The notes under the pieces: generated by a model
Seen by the model: the letters and a program-made list of their open reading frames with translations, nothing else
The model's database searches: none
What the model was told of the DNA's origin: nothing
Shown here: one piece after another, positions 1-6,173 of the stretch
Position numbering within the stretch: the first letter of the stretch is position 1
Layout of the letters: each line of letters starts with the position of its first letter
NCBI GenBank assembly: GCA_003221075.1
Contig: QHUF01000240.1
Coordinates: forward strand, 1-14,674
DNA length: 14,674 bases
Direction: 5' to 3'
Origin: Gemmatimonadota bacterium
Lineage (GTDB): Bacteria > Gemmatimonadota > Gemmatimonadetes > Gemmatimonadales > GWC2-71-9
Translations under genes and position numbers: made by a program

Positions 1-1
1 G

Positions 2-745
2 AGCGCGGAGGGAGAGGCCGGCACGCAGGCCGTCGCCGACGCCGTGGCCCGGGCGTTCGACCAGAGCGTCGGCGCGGGCCAGTATCGGATCGAACGGCGG
101 GAAGCGGTGGGCCCCAAAGTGGGCCGCGAGCTGCAGGGGAAGGCGCTCCTCGCAATCCTGTTCAGCTTCCTCGTGACCCTCATCTATTTGGCCGTCCGCT
201 TCGAGTGGCGGTTCGGTCTGGCCGCCGTCATCGCGACGGCCCACGACATCGTCGCGACGATCGCGTTCATCAGCGTAATGCATCTCGAGGTCAGTCTCGT
301 CGTCGTCGGCGCGGTGCTCACCGTCGTGGGCTACTCGCTGAACGACACGATCATCATTTTCGACCGCGTGCGCGAGAACCTACGCAAGTACCGGCGCCAG
401 AATTTGTACGAGATCCTCAACCTGTCGATCAACGAAACCCTGCCGCGGTCGGTGCTGACGCACGGCACGACGATCGCGACGACGCTCTCGCTGCTGCTCC
501 TCGGCGGCGAGGTGATCCGGCCGTTCGCCTGGGTCATGTCGTTCGGAATCTTCACGGGCACGTTCTCTTCTATTTATATCGCCGCGCCCGTGCTGCTCTG
601 GATCGAGAAGCGCTGGCCGGGTGAGGATGCGCGCGGCGCGCGGACGTTCGGCTCGCGGGCACCGGCGACCCCCCCCCCGTCGGTGCCAGCGACGCCACCG
701 TCATCCCCGGCGTCCCCCCCCCGAGCCCCGCAGCCCGCACGCTAG
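2..745 (+). CDS. secF: Protein translocase subunit SecF, 3' part (5' end outside window)
   Basis: SecF is the inner-membrane partner of SecD that uses the proton gradient to help pull exported proteins through SecYEG. The frame is open from base 2, so the start lies upstream of the window. The visible part begins in the periplasmic domain and reaches the conserved VGPKVG block. Five hydrophobic segments follow, matching TM2-TM6 of SecF. The HD pair and the diagnostic VGYSLNDTIIIFDRVREN motif are present. After the last membrane segment there is a tail of about 40 residues rich in Pro, Ala and Ser, encoded over two long C runs. This tail is not part of the conserved fold and may be frame-variable. 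The stop TAG (743-745) lies inside the start region of the next gene, so the two are probably translationally coupled. Confidence 0.95.
   Translation, partial: SAEGEAGTQAVADAVARAFDQSVGAGQYRIERREAVGPKVGRELQGKALLAILFSFLVTLIYLAVRFEWRFGLAAVIATAHDIVATIAFISVMHLEVSLVVVGAVLTVVGYSLNDTIIIFDRVRENLRKYRRQNLYEILNLSINETLPRSVLTHGTTIATTLSLLLLGGEVIRPFAWVMSFGIFTGTFSSIYIAAPVLLWIEKRWPGEDARGARTFGSRAPATPPPSVPATPPSSPASPPRAPQPAR
669..722 (+). other. Two poly-C homopolymer runs at the secF/tatD junction
   Basis: There are ten C in a row at 669-678 and nine at 714-722. Both lie in the Pro-rich tail of secF, just before the conserved start of the TatD-family protein. The downstream gene is in a different frame, and one extra C in either run would place secF and tatD in one continuous frame. 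The runs are therefore possible sites of sequencing error, phase variation or polymerase slippage. The sequence alone cannot say which. Confidence 0.7.
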
Positions 746-1518
746 TCGACACGCACTGCCATCTCGGCGATGCCGCGTTCGACGCCGATCGCGACACCGT
801 GCTGGCCCGCGCCAAAGCCGCGGGGATCGGCCACGTCGTGGTGATCGGGGAGTCGCTGGCCGGCAGCGAGCGCGCGGTCGCGCTCACGCGCGGCGCCGCG
901 GGATGCTCCGCGACGGCAGGCGTCCATCCGCACGAAGCGAGCAGCTGGTCGGATGAGGTGCGGGAACGGGTCCGCGAGCTGCTGGGCTCACCCGAAGTCG
1001 TGGCCGTGGGTGAAACGGGGCTCGACTACCACTACACGCACTCGCCGCGCGAGACGCAGCGTCGCGCGTTCGAGGAGCATCTGCAGCTTGGTCAGGAGCT
1101 CGGCAAGCCGGTGATTGTCCACGCGCGCGACGCCGACGACGATATGTCTGCAATGTTACGCGCGCTCGGTCCGCGGCCGCCCGTCGTGGTCCTCCACAGC
1201 TTCTCGTCCGGCGACGCGGTGTGGGATGCCGGGATGGCGATCAACGCATATTTCTCGTTCAGTGGAATGATCACCTTCAAAAACTGGCCCCTCACCGGCC
1301 GTCTGGCCGTCTGCCCGTCCGACCGTCTTTTGGTCGAGACGGACGCGCCCTATCTCGCGCCCGTGCCGCATCGCGGCAAACGCAACGAGCCTGGCTTCGT
1401 GCGCGACGTGGCCGAGCGGGCGGCAGCGTTGCGCGGCGAGCGGTTCGAGGACCTGACGCGGCGCACCACCGAAAACGCCCGGCGCTGTTTCGGTGCACGG
1501 ATCGATTCTTCCCTATGA
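739..1518 (+). CDS. tatD: TatD-family metal-dependent deoxyribonuclease (start codon unclear)
   Basis: TatD/YcfH proteins are metal-dependent hydrolases of the TIM-barrel amidohydrolase superfamily with 3'-exonuclease or DNase activity, and they act in the cytoplasm. The N-terminal metal motif DTHCHL is encoded at 748-765. Further family motifs are GVHPHE, VGETGLDYHY, the VIVHARDA strand, LHSFSSG and the ETDAPYLAP block near the end. About 259 residues from the first conserved Leu agrees with the usual size near 260. The frame has no ATG, GTG or TTG between the upstream stop at 622-624 and 799, and a start at 799 would remove the metal-binding HxH. By comparison with relatives that begin M-L-[FV]-D-[TS]-H, the start would be the ACG at 739, overlapping the secF stop. 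The coordinate is therefore a best guess. The last bases form an ATGA overlap with fhs. Confidence 0.88.
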   Translation, partial: TLVDTHCHLGDAAFDADRDTVLARAKAAGIGHVVVIGESLAGSERAVALTRGAAGCSATAGVHPHEASSWSDEVRERVRELLGSPEVVAVGETGLDYHYTHSPRETQRRAFEEHLQLGQELGKPVIVHARDADDDMSAMLRALGPRPPVVVLHSFSSGDAVWDAGMAINAYFSFSGMITFKNWPLTGRLAVCPSDRLLVETDAPYLAPVPHRGKRNEPGFVRDVAERAAALRGERFEDLTRRTTENARRCFGARIDSSL

Positions 1519-3200
1519 TCGCCACGGCCACCAAAGTCCCCAGCGACATCGCCATCGCTCAGGCCGCGAAACTCCGGCCCATTCGCGATGTCGCGGCCGA
1601 GCTGGGCTTGTCGGACGACGAGCTCGAGCTGTACGGGAAGTACAAGGCGAAGATTTCGCTGCGCGCGCTGCAGCAGCGCCCCCCCAAGGGCCGGCTCGTG
1701 CTCGTCACCGGGATCAATCCGACCCCGGCAGGCGAAGGCAAGTCCACGGTCACCGTGGGCGTCACCCAGGCGCTGCGGCGGCTCGGCAAGAACGCCATCC
1801 TGGCCATGCGCGAGCCGTCGCTCGGTCCCGTGTTCGGCGTGAAGGGCGGCGCGGCCGGCGGCGGCTATGCGCAAGTCGTGCCGATGGAAGACATCAACCT
1901 GCATTTCACCGGCGATTTCCACGCGATCGCGAGCGCGCACAACCTGCTGTCCGCGATGCTCGATGCGCATCTCCATCACGGCAACGCCCTGGGCTTGGAT
2001 GTACGGCGCATCATCTGGCCGCGCACGATCGACATGAACGACCGGGCGTTGCGCAACATCATCGTGGGGCTGGGAGGCCTGTCCGGCGGGCCGATGCGCG
2101 AAGAGCGCTTCGTGATCATTCCTGGCTCGGAGATCATGGCGATTCTCGCGCTGGCTACGGGAATCGAAGATCTCGAAGAACGCATCGCGCGCATCATCGT
2201 CGGCCTGCGCCCGGACAAGACTGCCGCGCGCGCCAGCGATCTCAAGGCGCAAGGCGCCATGACGCTGCTCCTCAAGGATGCGATCAATCCGAATCTCGTG
2301 CAGACGCTCGAGGGCGGCCCGGCGCTCATTCATTGCGGCCCGTTCGGCAACATCGCCCACGGCTGCAATTCGGTCGCCGCGACGAAGCTGGGACTCGCGC
2401 TTTCGGACATCGTGCTGACGGAAGCAGGTTTCGGCGCCGATTTGGGCGCCGAAAAGTTTTTCGACATCAAATGCCGGTTGGCGGGACTCAGGCCGGAGGC
2501 GGCGATCATCGTCGCCACGGTGCGGGCGCTCAAGATGCACGGCGGCGTGAAGAAGGACCGGCTGGCGACGGCTGACCCCGCCGCCGTGCAGCGGGGCTCC
2601 GAGAATCTCCGTCGTCACATCCGCAACGTGAAGAAGTTCGGCGTCCCCGCGATGGTCGCGCTCAACCGTTTCATCACCGATGCAGATGAAGAGGTCGACG
2701 TCGTCCGCGCGGTCGGCGCGGCGGAAGGTGTCGAGGTGGTCCGCTGCGACGTGTGGGAAAAGGGCGGGGAAGGCGGCGCCGCGGTCGCGGAGTCGTTGCT
2801 CGGTCTCCTCAAGACGAGCAAAACCGCGTTCAAGCCGCTGTACGATGAGCGCCGCCCGATCCGCGAGAAGATCGAAACGATTGCGCGCGAGATTTACGGC
2901 GCCGGTGGTGTCTCCTTCGCGCCGGCGGCGGACCGCGCGCTCGAGCTTCTCCCCAAGCTCGGCCTGGGCGAGACGCCCGTCTGTATGGCGAAGACGCAGT
3001 ACTCATTCTCCGACGATCCTACGCAGCTCGGCGCCCCCGCGGGGTTCACGCTGCATGTGCGCGACATTCTCCCATCCGCCGGCGCCGGCTTCGTCGTGGC
3101 CCTCGCGGGTGACATCCTGACGATGCCGGGACTTGGCAAGAATCCGGCAGCCGAACGGATTCGGCTACTTCCCGACGGCACGATCGAGGGACTGTTCTGA
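1515..3200 (+). CDS. fhs: Formate-tetrahydrofolate ligase
   Basis: This cytoplasmic enzyme makes 10-formyl-tetrahydrofolate from formate, THF and ATP, feeding purine synthesis, formyl-Met or one-carbon flux. The 561 residues match the family length of about 556-560. The nucleotide loop TPAGEGKST is at residues 70-78. It is followed by the very conserved REPSLGPVFGVKGGAAGGGY and the HFTGDFHAI block. GFGADLGAEKFFDIKCR and the C-terminal CMAKTQYSFSDDP loop are also present. The ATG at 1515 overlaps the tatD stop (ATGA). The open frame extends further upstream, but that part is antisense-like noise within tatD. The stop overlaps the ridA start (TGATG). Tight coupling with ridA and location beside tRNA-Sec suggest one transcript. 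Confidence 0.97.
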   Translation: MIATATKVPSDIAIAQAAKLRPIRDVAAELGLSDDELELYGKYKAKISLRALQQRPPKGRLVLVTGINPTPAGEGKSTVTVGVTQALRRLGKNAILAMREPSLGPVFGVKGGAAGGGYAQVVPMEDINLHFTGDFHAIASAHNLLSAMLDAHLHHGNALGLDVRRIIWPRTIDMNDRALRNIIVGLGGLSGGPMREERFVIIPGSEIMAILALATGIEDLEERIARIIVGLRPDKTAARASDLKAQGAMTLLLKDAINPNLVQTLEGGPALIHCGPFGNIAHGCNSVAATKLGLALSDIVLTEAGFGADLGAEKFFDIKCRLAGLRPEAAIIVATVRALKMHGGVKKDRLATADPAAVQRGSENLRRHIRNVKKFGVPAMVALNRFITDADEEVDVVRAVGAAEGVEVVRCDVWEKGGEGGAAVAESLLGLLKTSKTAFKPLYDERRPIREKIETIAREIYGAGGVSFAPAADRALELLPKLGLGETPVCMAKTQYSFSDDPTQLGAPAGFTLHVRDILPSAGAGFVVALAGDILTMPGLGKNPAAERIRLLPDGTIEGLF

Positions 3201-3577
3201 TGCGTATCATTGCGACCGACGCCGCCCCCAAAGCGATTGGCCCCTACAGCCAGGCGATCGCGACCGAGCGCTTGGTATTCACCGCCGGCCAGGTCGCGCT
3301 CGACCCCAAGAGCGGCGATCTCGTGGGCCGCACGACGGCGGAGCAGACGGAGCAGGTCTTCGCGAATCTCAAGGCGGTGCTGTCGGCGGCTGGAACGTCG
3401 CTCGCGCAGGTGGTCAAGACGACGGTGTATCTGGCGGACATGGCCGATTTCGCGCAAATGAATGAGGTGTACGCGAAGCATTTCGGCGCGCACAAGCCGG
3501 CACGCTCCACGGTGCAGGCGGCCGGTCTTCCCAAGGCGGCACGCGTCGAGATCGATGTCATCGCGGTCATGCCGTAG
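3200..3577 (+). CDS. ridA: RidA-family reactive enamine/imine deaminase
   Basis: RidA (YjgF/YER057c/UK114) hydrolyses reactive 2-aminoacrylate and related imines that leak from PLP enzymes, protecting those enzymes in the cytoplasm. The protein has 125 residues, the normal length. The signature KAIGPYSQAI is near residue 12, and the C-terminal block PARSTVQAAGLPKAARVEIDVIAV contains Arg102 and Glu117, the residues that hold the substrate carboxylate and activate water in active RidA members. It starts at the ATG that shares its A with the fhs stop. The stop TAG is only 14 bases before tRNA-Sec. Confidence 0.96.
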   Translation: MRIIATDAAPKAIGPYSQAIATERLVFTAGQVALDPKSGDLVGRTTAEQTEQVFANLKAVLSAAGTSLAQVVKTTVYLADMADFAQMNEVYAKHFGAHKPARSTVQAAGLPKAARVEIDVIAVMP

Positions 3578-3591
3578 CACGCGGCAATCGC

Positions 3592-3685
3592 GGGAGCGGA
3601 TTGGGTCTGGTGGCCTGACCAGTCTTCAAAACTGTTTGGGGCTCTAACGGGCCTCGGTAGGTTCGATTCCTACACGCTCCCGCCA
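3592..3685 (+). tRNA. selC: Selenocysteine tRNA (anticodon TCA), CCA encoded
   Basis: The segment folds as a bacterial tRNA-Sec of 94 nt including the encoded CCA. The acceptor stem is GGGAGCG with CGCTCCC (seven pairs), and a G/A mismatch sits where the eighth pair of the long Sec acceptor would be. The D stem has six pairs with wobbles (TGGGTC/GGCCTG). The anticodon loop is CTTCAAA with TCA at 3626-3628. There is a long variable arm (GGGGCTC/GGGCCTC, loop TAAC) and the T arm GTAGG-TTCGATT-CCTAC. The discriminator is G3682. The anticodon stem has one C/T mismatch. The E. coli selC transcript has the same layout, including TTGGGGC at the base of the variable arm. Its presence implies SelA, SelB and SelD elsewhere in the genome and UGA recoding in some genes. 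Confidence 0.95.
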
Positions 3686-3736
3686 CCGCCGTGATTGCGA
3701 TTGCAACACCCGCGCCATTCCCGGTGTATCGCATCG

Positions 3737-4891
3737 ATGCTTCGATTCCTGTTCGTCATCGCGGTGATCGCGGCCTGCACTGGCACGGTGAATCCACCGC
3801 CGCCGCCACCGCCTCCTCCTCCGGGGCCCGCGCTGCAGTCATTGGGGACGTTTGCGAGCCCGGTGTATCTCACGTCGCCGCCGGGCGACACCGCGCGCCT
3901 GTTTGTCGTGGAGCAGGGGGGACGCATCCGCGTGCTGCGGCACGACACGTTGCTCGCGGCGCCGTTCCTCGATGTGTCGGCGAAGATTTCGTCAGGCGGT
4001 GAGCGGGGACTGCTCAGCGTCGCATTTCATCCTGACTATGTGACCAACGGCCGCTTCTACGTCTATTTCACGAATCCGGCCGGCGACATCCGCATCGTTC
4101 GCTACAACGCCGCGACAGCCGAGACCGCCAACGAGGCGAGCGCGGATACAGTCCTGAAGGTGCCGCATCCAGGGCAGAGCAATCACAACGGCGGACAGCT
4201 GCAGTTCGGTCCTGACGGCAAGCTGTATGCGGGGACCGGCGATGGCGGGGGCGGTGGTGATCCGAACGGGAATGGGCAGAACACGCATGCCCTGCTTGGG
4301 AAACTGTTGCGGCTGGATGTGGATGGCGCGAACGGCTATGCCATTCCGCCTGATAATCCGTTCGCCAGCGGTACAGCGGGCGCACCGGAGGTCTGGTCGT
4401 ACGGCCTCCGCAATCCGTGGCGCTACTCCTTCGATCGCGAGACCGGCGATCTCTATCTCGGCGACGTCGGCCAGAATCTCTACGAAGAAGTGGACGTTTC
4501 ATCCACGGCGGATCTTCGCGGGAAGGGCTTGAACTTCGGGTGGAACGTGATGGAAGGGCTGCACTGCTACAACGCGACCACATGCAACCAGGCCGGAAAG
4601 ACTTTGCCGGTGATCGAGTACTCGCATGCGGGCGGTGCGTGTTCGGTGACCGGTGGCTATGTGTATCGCGGCACCAAGATCGCCGTGCTCGTGGGGCAAT
4701 ACCTCTACAGCGATTACTGCGCAGGCTTCGTGAGGAGCTTCCAGTTCTCAGGCGGTGCCGCGACCAACACGCAAACGTGGCCGTCGTTACAGCCCTCAGC
4801 GAATGTCAGCTCGTTTGGACAGGACGCGAAGGGAGAGTTATACATCGTAACGTTGAATGGGGCTGTGTATCGGATAGTTCCTGGACCCTGA
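3737..4891 (+). CDS. PQQ-dependent aldose/sorbosone dehydrogenase-family lipoprotein
   Basis: The protein belongs to the GSDH family of six-bladed beta-propellers (Yli/Asd-like and soluble glucose dehydrogenase), which oxidise sugar aldehyde or aldose groups with PQQ and calcium outside the cytoplasm. The ATG at 3737 gives a lipoprotein signal ending in IAAC (Cys at about residue 14). A TTG at 3695 would add a hydrophilic extension before the signal and was rejected. Ten consecutive Pro follow the lipobox as a tether. Typical motifs are LFVVEQGGRIRV, GERGLLSVAFHP, NHNGGQLQFGPDGKLY (His150 is the candidate catalytic base), GTGDGG, GLRNPWRYSFD from residue 223, and LYLGDVGQN. The protein has 384 residues. 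The gene starts 51 bases after tRNA-Sec. No PQQ synthesis genes are in view, and the true substrate is unknown. Confidence 0.9.
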   Translation: MLRFLFVIAVIAACTGTVNPPPPPPPPPPGPALQSLGTFASPVYLTSPPGDTARLFVVEQGGRIRVLRHDTLLAAPFLDVSAKISSGGERGLLSVAFHPDYVTNGRFYVYFTNPAGDIRIVRYNAATAETANEASADTVLKVPHPGQSNHNGGQLQFGPDGKLYAGTGDGGGGGDPNGNGQNTHALLGKLLRLDVDGANGYAIPPDNPFASGTAGAPEVWSYGLRNPWRYSFDRETGDLYLGDVGQNLYEEVDVSSTADLRGKGLNFGWNVMEGLHCYNATTCNQAGKTLPVIEYSHAGGACSVTGGYVYRGTKIAVLVGQYLYSDYCAGFVRSFQFSGGAATNTQTWPSLQPSANVSSFGQDAKGELYIVTLNGAVYRIVPGP

Positions 4892-4912
4892 CGAAAGAGC
4901 CTCGGAGGACCC

Positions 4913-5257
4913 ATGGCTATGGGGCAATGGGCTCGGCTGCGCCCTTCAGAAGCTGGCCACCTGCGCCGCGGCGCGTGGTATCGTGTGATCCGGCTCACGT
5001 CCGTTGAGGCCGTACTCGATATCAACGGCACGCTGAAGGCGTTCCCGCGCCCTACACTAGAGATCCTGCCGACGCCGCCCACCCGCTGGACGGTTGTGCC
5101 GCGACCGGCGCGCTCCGCGCGGCTCCCGCTCACCTGGGGTGCCCGGTATGGCGTCTGTCCCAATTGTCGCGAGCGGGCCCGCCTCGAAGACCGCGCGACC
5201 AGCATGCGGTGTCCCAAATGCAATGGTTTTTTCGACATCGGCTGGGAGAATTCCTGA
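4913..5257 (+). CDS. Zinc-ribbon protein, tandem paralogue 1
   Basis: I do not recognise a named family. The 114-residue protein has an N-terminal block LRRGAWYRVIRL (residues 17-28), a middle RWTVVPRP segment, and a C-terminal zinc ribbon C82-PN-C85 ... C100-PK-C103 followed by FFDIGW. It has no signal peptide or membrane segment, so it is probably cytoplasmic. It is the first of three tandem paralogues. GGAGGA at 4904-4909 precedes two possible starts, ATG 4913 (spacing 3) and ATG 4919 (spacing 9). The second gives an N-terminus (MGQWARLR) closer to the paralogues and may be the true start. It lies 21 bases after the PQQ dehydrogenase gene. The conserved basic and aromatic block plus the ribbon suggest a nucleic-acid- or protein-binding adaptor, which is inference only. 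Confidence 0.85.
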   Translation: MAMGQWARLRPSEAGHLRRGAWYRVIRLTSVEAVLDINGTLKAFPRPTLEILPTPPTRWTVVPRPARSARLPLTWGARYGVCPNCRERARLEDRATSMRCPKCNGFFDIGWENS

Positions 5258-5266
5258 TGTAGCACC

Positions 5267-5313
5267 GGTTGCGCTGATCACTATATTGGTCCTGCGCCCA
5301 TTCTCGTCTCCCG
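5267..5313 (+). repeat. Leader segment shared with paralogue 3, copy A
   Basis: The gap before paralogue 2 carries GGTTGCGCTGATCACT (5267-5282) and CTCGTCTCCCG (5303-5313). Close matches occur in the same order before paralogue 3. The shared leader implies that the duplication unit included 5' DNA, or that the leaders carry a common regulatory signal. No convincing promoter hexamers were identified. Confidence 0.5.
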
Positions 5314-5328
5314 TAACCAGGAGCCGTG

Positions 5329-5697
5329 ATGGCGCTGTTATTTGCCCGCCTGCAGGCTGATGTCCCCCTCAAGATGCGCCGCGGCGCATGGTACCGCGTC
5401 ATCCAACTGACGGATCTTCAGGCAGTTATCGAAATCAATCACCGTAAAGTCGGCGTGCTCCGAGCCTGGCTCGAGATCCAGCAACGGCCTCCGCAAACCT
5501 GGAGCGTCGTCCAAGGCTCGGCGGACAACCGCAAGGCGCCGCCGCATCTTCGGGGAACGTACGGCGTTTGTCCGAACTGTCGTGCGCGGGCGCCGCTGCC
5601 GAAGAAAACAACGGTGCGCACACTGGAGTGTGCGCGGTGCCGGCAGGAGTTCGAGATCAATTGGGAAGAAGTGAACGGTGTCAAACACGCCGGGTGA
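5329..5697 (+). CDS. Zinc-ribbon protein, tandem paralogue 2
   Basis: This is the second member of the triplet, with 122 residues. ATG 5329 is preferred over GTG 5326 because AGGAG at 5319-5323 is then five bases away. It begins MALLFARLQADV, shared in style with paralogue 3 (ARLQADV). It continues with MRRGAWYRVIQL, a TWSVV segment where the others have W-T-VVPRP, and the ribbon C81-PN-C84 ... C101-AR-C104 with FEINWEE. The inter-knuckle loop is two residues longer than in the other copies, and the C-terminus carries a short extra tail. It has no signal or membrane segment. The copies differ widely outside the motifs, so the duplications are not recent. Function is unknown, and a regulator or scaffold role is inference. 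Confidence 0.85.
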   Translation: MALLFARLQADVPLKMRRGAWYRVIQLTDLQAVIEINHRKVGVLRAWLEIQQRPPQTWSVVQGSADNRKAPPHLRGTYGVCPNCRARAPLPKKTTVRTLECARCRQEFEINWEEVNGVKHAG

Positions 5698-5716
5698 CAG
5701 CCGTCACTTCCAAGTC

Positions 5717-5755
5717 GGTTGGTGCTGATTACTCTTGTCGTCCCCTCGTCGCCCG
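5717..5755 (+). repeat. Leader segment shared with paralogue 2, copy B
   Basis: GGTTGGTGCTGATTACT (5717-5733) and CTCGTCGCCCG (5745-5755) precede paralogue 3 and match the leader of paralogue 2 in order and sequence. The spacing to the gene is shorter than in copy A. In contrast to paralogue 2, no clear ribosome binding site follows, so this copy may have lost it or rely on another translation mode. Confidence 0.5.
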
Positions 5756-5762
5756 AGTGTGA

Positions 5763-6110
5763 ATGATGGTGTGGGCTCGTTTGCAAGCCGATGTGAACTG
5801 CAACTTGCGTCGCGGCGCCTGGTACCGGCTCATCAAGGCTCAAGGCCTTGCCGCCGTGGTCGACGTGAAAGGGACACCCGTCGCGGTCGTCCGTGCCTTC
5901 CTTCAGATGTCGACTTCGCCGCCTCGTAAGTGGACCGTCGTGCCGCGTCCCCGGAACGTGCCGCGTTCCCTGGACATTGGTGAGCACTATGCCGTCTGCC
6001 CCTCGTGCCGCGATCGCGTCCCGCTGCGTGGCCGGCCCACCCGCATGATGTGCGGCCGCTGCAGCGTCGAATTCGCCATCGACTGGGAAGAGCACTATCT
6101 GATCCAATAG
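5763..6110 (+). CDS. Zinc-ribbon protein, tandem paralogue 3
   Basis: This is the third paralogue, with 115 residues. It starts with two adjacent ATG codons (5763, 5766) and no clear Shine-Dalgarno sequence. The features run in the same order as in its neighbours: ARLQADV, LRRGAWYRLIKA at residues 15-26, KWTVVPRPR near residue 57, the ribbon C79-PS-C82 ... C97-GR-C100, then FAIDWEE. Conservation of both cysteine knuckles and of the RRGAWYR block across three diverged copies shows that selection maintains both parts. It is followed after 30 bases by a strong hairpin in front of the lipid kinase gene. The product is probably cytoplasmic, and no function can be assigned. Confidence 0.85.
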   Translation: MMVWARLQADVNCNLRRGAWYRLIKAQGLAAVVDVKGTPVAVVRAFLQMSTSPPRKWTVVPRPRNVPRSLDIGEHYAVCPSCRDRVPLRGRPTRMMCGRCSVEFAIDWEEHYLIQ

Positions 6111-6140
6111 CCTTCACGCTTGCAGCTCGGCAGGTCCTTC

Positions 6141-6173
6141 CGCGGCAGACGAGATTGTATCTTGTCTGCCGCG
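6141..6173 (+). promoter_or_regulatory. 15-bp hairpin ending on the likely start codon of the lipid kinase gene
   Basis: The arms CGCGGCAGACGAGAT (6141-6155) and ATCTTGTCTGCCGCG (6159-6173) pair over all 15 positions with a single G-U and a three-base loop TGT. There is no T run after it, so it is a poor intrinsic terminator by itself. The last base of the 3' arm is the G of the GTG proposed as start of the next gene, so in RNA the structure would bury the ribosome-binding region. It could control translation or act as a processing or attenuation signal. The structure is seen directly; its role is inferred. Confidence 0.65.

Noticed and set aside
1350..2618. Open frame of 422 codons on the minus strand opposite fhs
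   Set aside because: It is antisense to a clearly conserved enzyme, has a skewed Arg/His-rich composition and shows no domain. High third-position GC produces such shadows.
3695..3736. TTG start adding 14 residues to the PQQ dehydrogenase-like protein
   Set aside because: It would put a hydrophilic stretch before the lipoprotein signal. ATG 3737 gives a normal signal and lipobox.
5255..5328. Possible selenocysteine read-through at the TGA of zinc-ribbon paralogue 1 (next codon TGT)
   Set aside because: The other two paralogues end close to the same W-E position, and the read-through peptide resembles neither. No SECIS-like hairpin directly after the TGA was found.
5693..5707. GTGAC/GTCAC hairpin after zinc-ribbon paralogue 2 as a terminator
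   Set aside because: It has only five to six pairs, with no T tract. It is too weak to call.
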